The position numbers and the translations under genes were made by a program. A stretch of 64,000 bases of DNA from NCBI RefSeq assembly GCF_900113315.1, contig NZ_FOZG01000002.1:496001-560000 (forward strand), given 5' to 3'. Positions 33,958-41,740 of the stretch are shown here, piece by piece. How positions within the stretch are numbered: position 1 is the stretch's first letter; each line of letters starts with the position of its first letter. The notes under the pieces are model-generated. The model did no database searches, was not told the DNA's origin, and saw only the letters and a program-made list of their open reading frames with translations. The DNA is from Sphingomonas jatrophae (lineage in GTDB: Bacteria; Pseudomonadota; Alphaproteobacteria; Sphingomonadales; Sphingomonadaceae).

Positions 33958-34602
33958 ATGACCTACGACGTCGGCTATCGCTTCTCGCAGGCGCTCGATC
34001 CGAGCGGCCTCGACACTATCGCCACGTGCCTTCATGCCCTCCAGGCAGCCGCCAAGGACTGCAGCAATGCGGGCAAGCCGTTCGAGACCGATCCTGCCGT
34101 GGTGCTGCTCGCGCAGCATCTCGGAAGCGTCGCGACGATAAAGATGCCAGACCGCCCCGCACTCCGATCGCTCTGCGGCGATGCACTCGCTGAGATCGCG
34201 CGTACGCCCCTCCTGGTGCTACTCGCAGCCCGCGGCGTCTCCTACGACGCCGATGCCAAGCGCACCTTCCACACCGAGGCCCGGCGTGCGCTGAAACGGC
34301 TCGCGGGCGACCTGCAACTGCCGGCGAAGAGCTTCGACATCCGCGTATGCGAGGGTGGGCCTGCGGTTTCCGGCGAGGTCATCCTCCACGCCGAGGAGCT
34401 CTATCTCCAGGTCTCGATCAGCGGCTTTGGCGGTGGTGAGATCCTGTTCCGCCGGTGCCGCGGCCGTTCGGATTATTGCGGCGAGCTCAACCACTGGGCC
34501 CGCATGCCCGCCTTGCTCGACACGTCGGCTCTTGCCCGGCGGATCGCGCAGGAGCTCGGCCTTTTCCTGGCTGCGGAGATCCAGCCCCGGCTGGTCGCGT
34601 GA
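33958..34602 (+). CDS. Hypothetical protein
   Basis: Protein of 214 aa, soluble, with no recognised domain. It has a helical N-terminal half and a beta-rich middle (SGEVILHAEELYLQVSISGF) followed by CRGRSDYCGELNHW. It follows ardC by 72 bases on the same strand, codon use matches neighbours, and it ends normally, so it is a real gene of unknown role. Confidence 0.72.
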   Translation: MTYDVGYRFSQALDPSGLDTIATCLHALQAAAKDCSNAGKPFETDPAVVLLAQHLGSVATIKMPDRPALRSLCGDALAEIARTPLLVLLAARGVSYDADAKRTFHTEARRALKRLAGDLQLPAKSFDIRVCEGGPAVSGEVILHAEELYLQVSISGFGGGEILFRRCRGRSDYCGELNHWARMPALLDTSALARRIAQELGLFLAAEIQPRLVA

Positions 34603-34672
34603 GGGTGGCGGAGGGTTTCAGGCGACGCCGGCATGCGGCGCGAGAGGCCCTCTACCCGCCGGCGGGATGTGC

Positions 34673-34744
34673 GCAACCCGCCCGCCTGCGGCCCGTGTTG
34701 CCCGGCGACGTGGTCGCCGCCGGGCTGCCCGCGCCAGCCTTGCC
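34673..34744 (+). repeat. Repeated leader element, copy A (upstream of the DUF2493 gene)
   Basis: Three identical blocks are shared with 36933-37000: GCAACCCGCC, GGCCCGTGTTGC and a 21-base block running from GCTGCCCGCG to GCCTTGCC. The bases between blocks differ. Copy A ends 82 bases before the DUF2493 ATG; copy B ends 115 bases before ssb. The surrounding 34603-34826 gap has no gene. Confidence 0.65.
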
Positions 34745-34826
34745 GGGGAGTGGCGCCCACCCCTGATGCCGACGGGCGGGAGGGCGCGTCGCCGCACTTG
34801 CGCGGCGTCAGACCTGGAGACCTCTC

Positions 34827-35795
34827 ATGCCCACGACCCTTGCCGCCCAACTCGCCGCGCTGGAACTCGGTCACCTCTCGATCAGCGCCGACGCGAGCAC
34901 CGCGTGCCGCAATCCCCTTCAACCCGATGCCATCGACCAGACCTTGGCGGCGGTCTGGTCCGACCTCTTCGGGCTTTTCACCGATACCGTCCTCGAGGAT
35001 CAGGCCGAGGAACTCGGCTGGGGTGTCGTCAACCTGTTCCACCGCGCCGCCGCCAAGGCATCGATCCGGATCGATCGCGCGACGGACGAGATCCGGCTGC
35101 TGCTGGCGACCAACGATGGTTCGGAGATCCATACCACCGAGCTCGAACAGCAGGTCGAACGCGCCCAGGTCGCGGAGGACGAGATGCTGGCGCTGGAGGC
35201 GCTCCGCGAGACCGCCGCTGCCCTCTACCTCGCCGAGACCGGGTCATCGTGGCGGCCGGCCGGTGGTTCGCGGCTCAGCCATGACGCGCTGACCACCTCG
35301 GCGGTCGTCCAGGGTCGAGAGTTCCTCAAGGCACGCGCCGAGGGCAAGCGCCGCGCGGCGATGCCGCAGGGCACACCGATCGTCTTTGCCGGTGGGCGCT
35401 TGAGCTTCACCTCGACCGATGATGCCAAGACCTATGGCGATGCGATCTGGCAGACACTCGATCGCGTGCGGGCCAATGTCGGAGACATGGTCCTTGTCCA
35501 TGGCGGAGACGGCAAGGGTGCTGACCGCCTGGCGGCATCCTGGGCCGAACGGCACAAGGTGCCCCAGATCGCCTTCAGCCTCGACACGCGGCTCGGTGCT
35601 CGGGCCGGGTTCAAGCGCAACGAGCAGATGCTCGATCTGAAGCCGCGCTACGTCGTCGCCTTTGCCGGCAACGGCGTCCTCGAGCGCCTCGTCATCCAGG
35701 CCAAGGAGCGCGGTCTCTCCGTTGTCGATCGCCGCGGTCCGCTCGGCACCAATCCCAAGCAGCATGCGCGTGCGCAGGCGTCAGGGCGACCCTGA
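34827..35795 (+). CDS. DUF2493 (SLOG-like) domain protein
   Basis: Protein of 322 aa. The C-terminal third (from about residue 185) has the DUF2493 pattern VFAGGRLSF, then VHGGDGKGADRLAASWAE, then KRNEQMLD, a Rossmann-like nucleotide-binding fold. The N-terminal two thirds are helical and not recognised. Related proteins occur on plasmids and phages, but no reaction is known. Confidence 0.85.
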   Translation: MPTTLAAQLAALELGHLSISADASTACRNPLQPDAIDQTLAAVWSDLFGLFTDTVLEDQAEELGWGVVNLFHRAAAKASIRIDRATDEIRLLLATNDGSEIHTTELEQQVERAQVAEDEMLALEALRETAAALYLAETGSSWRPAGGSRLSHDALTTSAVVQGREFLKARAEGKRRAAMPQGTPIVFAGGRLSFTSTDDAKTYGDAIWQTLDRVRANVGDMVLVHGGDGKGADRLAASWAERHKVPQIAFSLDTRLGARAGFKRNEQMLDLKPRYVVAFAGNGVLERLVIQAKERGLSVVDRRGPLGTNPKQHARAQASGRP

Positions 35796-35848
35796 TCCAT
35801 CGGGAGCGTGGCTTCGGCCACGCTCCTCCAGCCGTTGCTTCAGGCGCA

Positions 35849-36277
35849 TCACGTCGCGGGCGACGCCTTGATCCACCGCTCAAATGCTTCCAGCACCTGG
35901 CGCAGTTCTGCGTCCTTGACGGCGCGCCGGGCGTGGGGAAGCGTGAACCATTGCCGCTGCCGCTGGTGCCGTTCCTGCCAGTCCGCGAGCTCGGCCTGGA
36001 CCTCCAGCGGAAATGCGTCGATCCGGATCGTTCCGCCGAACCTGAGCATCGATCCGCCCGGCTGACGGTAGCGTCCGACCGGCTCTGACGCGATGTGGCC
36101 GGTTACACCCGCTTCCTCATAGGCTTCGCGTTCGGCGGAACGCGAAGCCATCAACCCGCGGGCGATCTTGCCCTTCGGCAGGATCCAGCGCCGCCGCGTG
36201 CGTGAGGTCACGAGCAGCACCGATACATCTCCGCCGGATTCGACACGGTAGGGTATGGCGGCCGACTGAGGCGTCAC
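35849..36277 (-). CDS. NUDIX-fold hydrolase with a degenerate Nudix box
   Basis: Protein of 142 aa with WILPKGKIARG and then SAEREAYEEAGV. The box keeps the REAYEEAG core, but the Glu six residues after the first Gly is Leu, as in DIPP-like variants. The likely substrate is a diphosphoinositol- or nucleoside-type polyphosphate, but this cannot be told. GTG start. It is on the opposite strand to its neighbours. Confidence 0.85.
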   Translation of the reverse strand: MTPQSAAIPYRVESGGDVSVLLVTSRTRRRWILPKGKIARGLMASRSAEREAYEEAGVTGHIASEPVGRYRQPGGSMLRFGGTIRIDAFPLEVQAELADWQERHQRQRQWFTLPHARRAVKDAELRQVLEAFERWIKASPAT

Positions 36278-36353
36278 GGATGAAGCGAGAGGATGATCAC
36301 GATCAATGTCTAGAGCACCTCCGGCCGGCCCGTTCCATCACATTGTATCCGCT

Positions 36354-36365
36354 CGCTTTCCTACA
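36354..36365 (+). repeat. Shared upstream motif CGCTTTCCTACA, copy 2
   Basis: Exact copy, ending 27 bases before the ATG of the nuclease-like gene. This is the closest of the four to a start codon, which fits a -10 element role for its CCTACA end. Confidence 0.5.
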
Positions 36366-36392
36366 CTTGGATGGGACCGCTAGGACGTCGCC

Positions 36393-36845
36393 ATGTCACT
36401 CCTGCTCCTCGCTGCCGCTTCGATGGTCGTGCCCCCCGGCGAGCGTTTCACCTGCACCCCCGTCGCGGTCTGGGACGGCGATGGTCCGATCTGGTGCCGG
36501 GAGGGACCCCGCGTCCGGCTGGCCGGGATCGCCGTACGCGAGATCGACGGCAGCTGCCGACCAGGTCATCCCTGTCCCCGTGCTTCGGGCCGAGAAGCGC
36601 GCGATCACCTCGTCACCCTGCTGGGTGGAGCGCGCGGCACGCTGCGGACCGGCCATGTCGTTGTGCGCGGTCCGGTGCTCAGCTGCCGTTCGAATGGCTC
36701 TGCCCGCGGCTCCCGGACGGGCGCTTTCTGCCGCTCTGACAAAACGGGTGACCTCTCCTGTGCGATGGTCCGGGGCGGCTACGCCGTGTCTTGGGCGCGC
36801 TATGATGGCAGGCTGGTCTGCCGATCGGACCCAGGCTCGTCCTGA
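36393..36845 (+). CDS. Thermonuclease-like secreted protein, degenerate
   Basis: Protein of 150 aa with a short hydrophobic N-terminus and the first half of a staphylococcal-nuclease fold (VAVWDGDGPIW, then RVRLAGIAVRE, GREARDHLV). The DRYGR segment of active enzymes is not apparent; a Cys/Ser/Arg-rich stretch replaces it. It may be inactive or act on an unusual target. Cysteines (eight) are unusually many. Confidence 0.72.
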   Translation: MSLLLLAAASMVVPPGERFTCTPVAVWDGDGPIWCREGPRVRLAGIAVREIDGSCRPGHPCPRASGREARDHLVTLLGGARGTLRTGHVVVRGPVLSCRSNGSARGSRTGAFCRSDKTGDLSCAMVRGGYAVSWARYDGRLVCRSDPGSS

Positions 36846-36932
36846 CCCATCGCTGCCGGACGGCTCGCGTTCCTGAGCGCGTCCGAAACCCTCCCCATCG
36901 CCGCCTGATCCCTATGGCGGCCGCGGATCCCT

Positions 36933-37000
36933 GCAACCCGCCGTTCAAGGCCCGTGTTGCGCCCGCGCTGACGCTTGGCGCTGCCCGCGCCAGCCTTGCC
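36933..37000 (+). repeat. Repeated leader element, copy B (upstream of ssb)
   Basis: Second copy of the element described at 34673-34744, with the same three blocks in the same order and slightly different spacing (68 instead of 72 bases overall). It lies in the 270-base gap 36846-37115, which has no other clear feature. Confidence 0.65.
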
Positions 37001-37115
37001 CGTCAGGTTTCCCTCCGGCCTCACGGCCTCCGGTGCAGCGCGCCGCTCGAGCCCGCCATGGCCGGGTTCTGCGTCGACGGGGACGGTCCCGGCGACCCTT
37101 CCAGGAGTGAGCCTC

Positions 37116-37526
37116 ATGACCAACACCGTTCTTCTCGTCGGCAACCTCGGCACCGATCCCGAGACCCGCACTACCCGCGGCGAAACCCGTGTCGTCAGCC
37201 TGAGCCTCGGCACCAGCCGGCCCAAGCGCGACAGCGAGGGCAAGACCTTCAAGGATGCGAGCGGCTACACCGCCAAGGAAACCGAGTGGCACCGCATCAC
37301 CTGCTTCAACGGCCTCGGCAAGACGGTCGCGCAATATGCCGCCAAGGGCATGATGGTCGCCGTGCGGGGCCGCATCCACTACAGCAAGTGGACCGACCGG
37401 GAGGGTGTCGAGCGCTACGGCTGCGAGATCATCGCCGAGGATGTCCAGTTCCTCAGCCGCGGCAAGCCGACGGGGAGCGGCGAGCCTTCGGGCCAGAACG
37501 ATATCGACGACGACCTGCCCTTCTGA
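37116..37526 (+). CDS. ssb: Single-stranded DNA-binding protein
   Basis: Protein of 136 aa. It has the OB-fold pattern TVLLVGNLGTDPETR, EWHRITCFNGLGKTVAQY, KGMMVAVRGRIHYSKW and YGCEIIAEDVQFL, plus the acidic C-terminal tip DDDLPF that recruits replication and repair proteins. Plasmid copies help incoming single strands during conjugation. The ATG with CAGGAG upstream is chosen; the open frame upstream lies over the leader repeat. Confidence 0.95.
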   Translation: MTNTVLLVGNLGTDPETRTTRGETRVVSLSLGTSRPKRDSEGKTFKDASGYTAKETEWHRITCFNGLGKTVAQYAAKGMMVAVRGRIHYSKWTDREGVERYGCEIIAEDVQFLSRGKPTGSGEPSGQNDIDDDLPF

Positions 37527-37538
37527 CCGGGCCCGATC

Positions 37539-37571
37539 AGCCCCGGCGGCATCGCCGCCGGGGCTTTCTTC
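37539..37571 (+). terminator. Rho-independent terminator after ssb
   Basis: A 12-bp stem (AGCCCCGGCGGC with GCCGCCGGGGCT) with a three-base loop is followed by TTCTT, 12 bases past the ssb stop. Confidence 0.85.
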
Positions 37572-37791
37572 ATGCCTGCGGGCGGGTTCCGAAATGCCGG
37601 GCGACGATGGCATCCAGGCGCCGCGTCAGCAGTGCGGCAAGCGCCAGCGCATCGCGCTCCGCATCGAACGGATCACGCGCGCAGGACGACACGATCGCGT
37701 CACGCAGCCAGTAGCTGGTCGCGGGGTCGGCGAGGATCGCCAGCAACTCGACGACCTCGGCTCCGTCGAACCGCGGCTCAGGGCTGGCCAT
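37570..37791 (-). CDS. Hypothetical protein
   Basis: Protein of 73 aa, helical and acidic, with no recognised family. Its start overlaps the end of the next minus-strand gene by 14 bases, suggesting co-translation. It converges on ssb with the terminator between them. Confidence 0.62.
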   Translation of the reverse strand: MASPEPRFDGAEVVELLAILADPATSYWLRDAIVSSCARDPFDAERDALALAALLTRRLDAIVARHFGTRPQA

Positions 37792-38047
37792 CGTCGCCTC
37801 GCTTCACACCAGGCATTCCGGCCGGCTTGAGCCCGACACCAGGATCCTGCGACGTGCCGCCGAGTGCCTTGCGGATCGCCACGCGGAGGCCTTCGGAGCC
37901 GAGTGCCCCGCCCCCGGCGTCGAGCACGATCGTACCGAGTTCGAGTGCGGCGGCCTGGCGCAATGCGTCGCGCAGGCTGGCGAGCCGCCGTTCTTCTTCG
38001 TCATGTCGGGTGAGCGCATCGAGCGCGCTCGGCTTCTTCTTGGCCAC
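37778..38047 (-). CDS. Hypothetical protein with a basic start and helical middle
   Basis: Protein of 89 aa beginning MAKKKPSALDAL (GTG start). A charged helix (DEEERRLASLRDALRQAAAL) and a Gly-rich C-terminal half follow. Similar small plasmid proteins appear near transfer genes, but I do not recognise a function. It is the first gene of a two-gene minus-strand unit and has the shared CGCTTTCCTACA motif upstream. Confidence 0.65.
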   Translation of the reverse strand: MAKKKPSALDALTRHDEEERRLASLRDALRQAAALELGTIVLDAGGGALGSEGLRVAIRKALGGTSQDPGVGLKPAGMPGVKRGDDGQP

Positions 38048-38106
38048 GACCAGTCTCCTGTCGGTCGAAGCCCCTTCCGATGTCCCTCTTCGCGCAGCGG
38101 CATGGC

Positions 38107-38119
38107 TGTAGGAAAGCGC
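38107..38119 (-). repeat. Shared upstream motif CGCTTTCCTACA, copy 3
   Basis: Exact copy read on the minus strand, 59 bases before the 89-aa gene start. Here it also forms part of the perfect palindrome GAAAGCGCTTTC. Confidence 0.5.
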
Positions 38120-38279
38120 TTTCTTCAGCTGCCCAGGTCAGGTCCCTTCCCTCGAGGGTGCCGCATCCAATCGGCCGCCGCGGGCATCGAGCCCGCGCCG
38201 GCCGAGCTCTTCTACTCGCTCGACAAGGTGTAGCATGACAGCGGCGAAGACCGGGCCTCAAGGACGACGGGGCCCCACC

Positions 38280-38339
38280 ATTTTTCCGGCCGATCAACGT
38301 TCGTCCTCATCACCAGCGTCATCGCGCGGCCGGAAAAAT
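38280..38339. repeat. Perfect 13-bp inverted repeat with 34-base spacer
   Basis: ATTTTTCCGGCCG at 38280-38292 and its exact complement CGGCCGGAAAAAT at 38327-38339. The arms are long and AT-ended in a GC-rich context. It could be a cruciform, a protein site or a bidirectional terminator; no partner gene shows which. Confidence 0.6.
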
Positions 38340-38452
38340 CGTGACCCCCATCGCCGCTGGCGCGGCCGCTCCTTCGGAGCGGTCCCTGACCCCCGATCTT
38401 CCCCGCTGTCCCTCAGACGCCGTCTTTCACTTGAGATTTGAGAGGACGGACG

Positions 38453-38692
38453 ATGACCTTCTACAGCCCGATCAACACCACCGCCGCCGCCACTGCGGAC
38501 CACGACGCCTATATGGCCGCCTATGCCAAGGCCGCCGCCAGGGCGCCCTACAGTTACTTCGACCAGCACATCATCCGCACCGACGATGGCTGCTACTGGG
38601 TCGCCGACGAGGGCGACTACGAAAGCCTGATGGCAGATCTGGTCGACCGGATCGTCCACACCGTGACGGCAGGCCGCAGCGACGAGGAGTAA
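38453..38692 (+). CDS. Hypothetical protein
   Basis: Protein of 79 aa with an Ala-rich helix (TAAATADHDAYMAAYAKAAA), then a Tyr-rich segment (PYSYFDQHII) and DDGCYWVADEGDYE. GAGAGGACGG lies just before the ATG, and a terminator follows the stop. The family is not recognised. Confidence 0.68.
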   Translation: MTFYSPINTTAAATADHDAYMAAYAKAAARAPYSYFDQHIIRTDDGCYWVADEGDYESLMADLVDRIVHTVTAGRSDEE

Positions 38693-38696
38693 CCTG

Positions 38697-38725
38697 GCGA
38701 GAGGGGCTCCGGCGCCTCTCGCTTT
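38697..38725 (+). terminator. Hairpin terminator after the 79-aa gene
   Basis: An 8-bp stem (GCGAGAGG with CCTCTCGC) with a ten-base GC-rich loop is followed by TTT, 4 bases past the stop. Confidence 0.65.
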
Positions 38726-39141
38726 GCTCGTCCAGAGCAATCGGCCAGCCGGGAGTAAGAGTAGAAAACGCCGGTCCAAGTGGAACCGCGAGCCTGAAAC
38801 TCAGGAGCGACTCGCGTCTCCGCAATCCCACCGGATGACCGATCAGCACCCGATCGACAGACCATCATCACCGACCGCAGCACCTCGACGATGTGGGGCA
38901 AAGAGGGCACACCCTATGCGGCAAGCCCGCAGGTTAAGTGATTGATTTCGGCAGAGCAAACCTGTCCCACACGCCGTTCGATTTCGTGGGTCCGATTTGG
39001 CGAGCGGCCAACCTGTTGAATTGTCTGGATTACAGTTCCGCAGGCGGCGCACGAAATCGTTTTCCTACAACCCGTCTATCGCGGTAAACCGACCGTGCCT
39101 TGCGAAGCGCGACCACGCTCCATCCGGTGATGGAGACGTGC
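38726..39141. other. Candidate origin of transfer (oriT)
   Basis: About 415 bases without a gene, more AT-rich than the surroundings, directly before an RHH-TraD-relaxase operon, where R388 has its oriT. It contains a perfect 10-bp inverted repeat (CGATTTCGTG at 38979-38988, CACGAAATCG at 39050-39059) and three GATTT[C/G]G repeats near 38943, 38980 and 38994. A CGTCTATCG at 39073-39081 resembles the R388 nic core GTCT/ATAG. No nic site is proven. Confidence 0.5.
39058..39069 (+). repeat. Shared upstream motif, copy 4 (one mismatch)
   Basis: CGTTTTCCTACA, differing from the other three copies at one base, 72 bases before the RHH gene and at the edge of the oriT inverted repeat. Confidence 0.45.
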
Positions 39142-39432
39142 ATGTCGTATCATGAATTCATAACCGTGCGGATGAGCGGCACCATGCGTGCCGAGCTGTT
39201 CGCTTATGCCGCCGAGCGCCAGCTCGATGTCGGCAAACTCGTCCGCGATCTGATCGCGTTCGAGCTCGCAGTCGGGCGTCACCGCGCGCGAGAGGCGCTC
39301 GGTCAGCTCTTATTTCTGGCAATCGCCATGGACGAGCTCCTCGCCGCGCACAGCGATGAGACGCTGCGTGACCATGTCATCCAGCAATGGCGCACGCGCC
39401 TCGACGAGGAGGCGTCGTCCGATGCGCAATAA
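39142..39432 (+). CDS. Ribbon-helix-helix protein, likely oriT accessory (TrwA-like)
   Basis: Protein of 96 aa. The N-terminal pattern FITVRMSGTMRAELFAYAAE, then LDVGKLVRDLI, fits a beta strand plus two helices of the Arc/CopG (RHH) fold; the rest is helical. It overlaps the TraD start by 11 bases. In R388 the RHH protein TrwA occupies this same place, binds oriT and aids the relaxase and coupling protein. The ATG with GGAG upstream is chosen over one four codons earlier. Confidence 0.72.
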   Translation: MSYHEFITVRMSGTMRAELFAYAAERQLDVGKLVRDLIAFELAVGRHRAREALGQLLFLAIAMDELLAAHSDETLRDHVIQQWRTRLDEEASSDAQ

Positions 39433-41731
39433 GCTCGTCAACTTCACCCGCGGCTCCCAGCTCATCGGCCATTTCGGCTTCATGTTCGCCGCCGGTCTGA
39501 AGGGCCCTCTTCTCTTCGCCATGGCGATCTTCGGGGGCTTCATCTGGTGGCGCGTGTCGGCAGCCCTCACCAATGCCGAGAGCTATTTGTGCTGGATGCG
39601 CCTCTATGTCGCCGGCTACACCTGGTTCGAATTCGATCCCGGGCGTCCGGTCAATCTGGCGCGGGACGGCGCGCCCTTGCTCGTGCCGATGGCCCGCGCG
39701 GCCAGCCATCCGATCATGGCGGCTGCATGGTCCAAGTGCCTGGTCGCAGCGCGCGACGGCGCCGTGACCGCCTCCCTCATCACGGTTCCCGCAACGGTTG
39801 CCTTCGCCTGGATCGCCGCGTGGTTCGGCCGCCGCTCGAAGGAAAGCAAGCACGAGCGCGGCGCCACGCTGGCCGATCTTCCGACCCTGGTTGGCGAGAT
39901 CGACGCTCATAATCGCGGCGAGCGCGCAATCGAGTATCGGCGGGCGCTCGGTCCCGGATGGCGCCTCACCTCACCGGCAGAGCGCCGCGCCGCGCAGCTC
40001 TACGCACCTTATCGTCTGGCGGGCGTTCCCTTCCCGTGGCGCCTCGAGCAGAGCCACGCCATGCTCATCGGCACGACCGGCACCGGCAAGACCGTCTGCC
40101 TGCGTGACCTGCTGAGCCAGGTCCGCGCCGCTGGGCACCGCGCGGTGATCTTCGACCTGACCGGCGCCTTTATCGAAGCATTCTATGATCCCGAGCGGGA
40201 CGTCATCCTCAACCCGCTCGATGCGCGCTGCCCGCAATGGTCGGTCTTCGAGGATTGCACAGACGAGGCGAGTTTCACCGCTGCCGCGGAAGCGCTCGTG
40301 CCGCATGACGGCGGCGGCGCGGAGGCCTTCTGGGTTCTCGCGGCCCGCATGCTGTTCGTCGAGATGTGCCTCAAGCTCGCCGCGGAGGAGCGCGCGACCA
40401 ATGCGGCGCTCTCGAGCGAGCTGATGACGGCCAGCCTCGCCCATGTCCATCAGTTGATGCAGGGCACCGTCGCCGATCCGCTCACCGCACCCGAGGCCGC
40501 GCGCATGGCGGAGTCGATCCGCGCGGTCTTCAATGCCAACGCCAAGGCGCTCCGCATGCTGCCGGTGACGGGGGTCCCCTTCTCTGTCCGCCGGTGGGTC
40601 GAGGGTGACTGTGCCGAGGCAAGCTTTCTCTTCGTCTCGGCCCGCTATGTCGACATGTCGGTCGCTTCCAGACTCCTGACCGTCTGGATGGACACAGCCA
40701 TGAACACGCTCATGGCTGGACCGCGCACCACCGACCTCAAGGTCTGGTTCCTGTTTGACGAGCTCGGCGCGCTGCATCGCTTGCCCGCGCTTGAAAAAGG
40801 TCTCCAGACCGCGCGCAACTATGGCGGCGCGATCGTCGCCGGGGTGCACGCCTATGCCAAGCTGAAGGAGACCTACGGCGACAACATGGCGATGACCCTT
40901 GCCGCGCTCGCACGCACCAAGCTCATCTTCGCCACTGCCGATCGGGAGTCCGCGACCTGGTGCTCCGACTTCATCGGCCACCGCCAGTATCGCGAGATGG
41001 AGGAGGGCTATAGCTATGGATATAACAATACGCGGGACGCCGTAAGCCTCACGCCGCGGCGTCAGATCGAACCGCTTCTGCTGCCCGACCAGCTAATGAA
41101 CCTGCCGCGGCTGCAAGGCTATCTCAAGTTCCCCGACGGGTTTCCGGCGGCACCTGTGCGCCTCGACTATGTCGCCTATCCGAGCCGTGCCGAGCCGTTC
41201 GTTCCCCGCTCTCCCACGCCTCCGTCTGCCCCGTCAGCGGACGCCGTCGGCTCTGCAGGCGAGCCCGTCGCAGATACGAGCGGCGCGAGCGACCAGGGGC
41301 CGGGCCCGCGCTCACAGCAGGAGCGCAAAGCCGATCAGGCGGGCGTGCGCGAGCTGCCGGACGGATACGCGAAGCCGAAGATGCGTGCCGCCGACCGCGA
41401 GCCCGCCTTCGGCAAGGCGCCGGCAGATCCACCGCGCGACAGGCACAACGGCGAAGGCCTACCACACGGCGCTCGGCAGCCGACCGCCGCCGCCGGATCG
41501 GCCCTGCCCCTACTCTCAAAGGCGACCGGAGCAACTGACGGGACCGCGGAGGTCAAGGAGCAAGCGACGGCGCCTGCCACCCCGGTGACCCGGACCGGCG
41601 CAGACGCTGGTCGTCGTACAGGCGCGACCGAACTCCCGCGGCAACAGGAGAATATCACCCGTCGTGAGCTGCGTGAGGGCATTGCGCCCTCAGACCCGCA
41701 CCCCAGCGACGAACCCGAACTCGACTTCTGA
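39422..41731 (+). CDS. traD: TraD-type type IV coupling protein
   Basis: Protein of 769 aa with two N-terminal membrane helices (about residues 22-45 and 115-140). An ATPase domain follows with Walker A GTTGTGKT at 217-224 and WFLFDELGALHR as Walker B near residue 445. A long disordered Pro/Ala-rich acidic tail follows from about 590 and ends EPELDF. It brings the relaxase-DNA complex to the secretion channel. It lies 9 bases before the relaxase gene. Confidence 0.93.
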   Translation: MRNKLVNFTRGSQLIGHFGFMFAAGLKGPLLFAMAIFGGFIWWRVSAALTNAESYLCWMRLYVAGYTWFEFDPGRPVNLARDGAPLLVPMARAASHPIMAAAWSKCLVAARDGAVTASLITVPATVAFAWIAAWFGRRSKESKHERGATLADLPTLVGEIDAHNRGERAIEYRRALGPGWRLTSPAERRAAQLYAPYRLAGVPFPWRLEQSHAMLIGTTGTGKTVCLRDLLSQVRAAGHRAVIFDLTGAFIEAFYDPERDVILNPLDARCPQWSVFEDCTDEASFTAAAEALVPHDGGGAEAFWVLAARMLFVEMCLKLAAEERATNAALSSELMTASLAHVHQLMQGTVADPLTAPEAARMAESIRAVFNANAKALRMLPVTGVPFSVRRWVEGDCAEASFLFVSARYVDMSVASRLLTVWMDTAMNTLMAGPRTTDLKVWFLFDELGALHRLPALEKGLQTARNYGGAIVAGVHAYAKLKETYGDNMAMTLAALARTKLIFATADRESATWCSDFIGHRQYREMEEGYSYGYNNTRDAVSLTPRRQIEPLLLPDQLMNLPRLQGYLKFPDGFPAAPVRLDYVAYPSRAEPFVPRSPTPPSAPSADAVGSAGEPVADTSGASDQGPGPRSQQERKADQAGVRELPDGYAKPKMRAADREPAFGKAPADPPRDRHNGEGLPHGARQPTAAAGSALPLLSKATGATDGTAEVKEQATAPATPVTRTGADAGRRTGATELPRQQENITRRELREGIAPSDPHPSDEPELDF

Positions 41732-41740
41732 GAAACAACC

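Larger units (their letters stand above)
38048..38452. other. Gene-free stretch with inverted repeats
   Basis: About 400 bases with no convincing gene. It holds a copy of the shared 12-base motif (38107-38119), a long-spaced perfect inverted repeat (38280-38339) and a tight hairpin (38366-38382: CCGCTCC, TTC, GGAGCGG). Confidence 0.5.
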
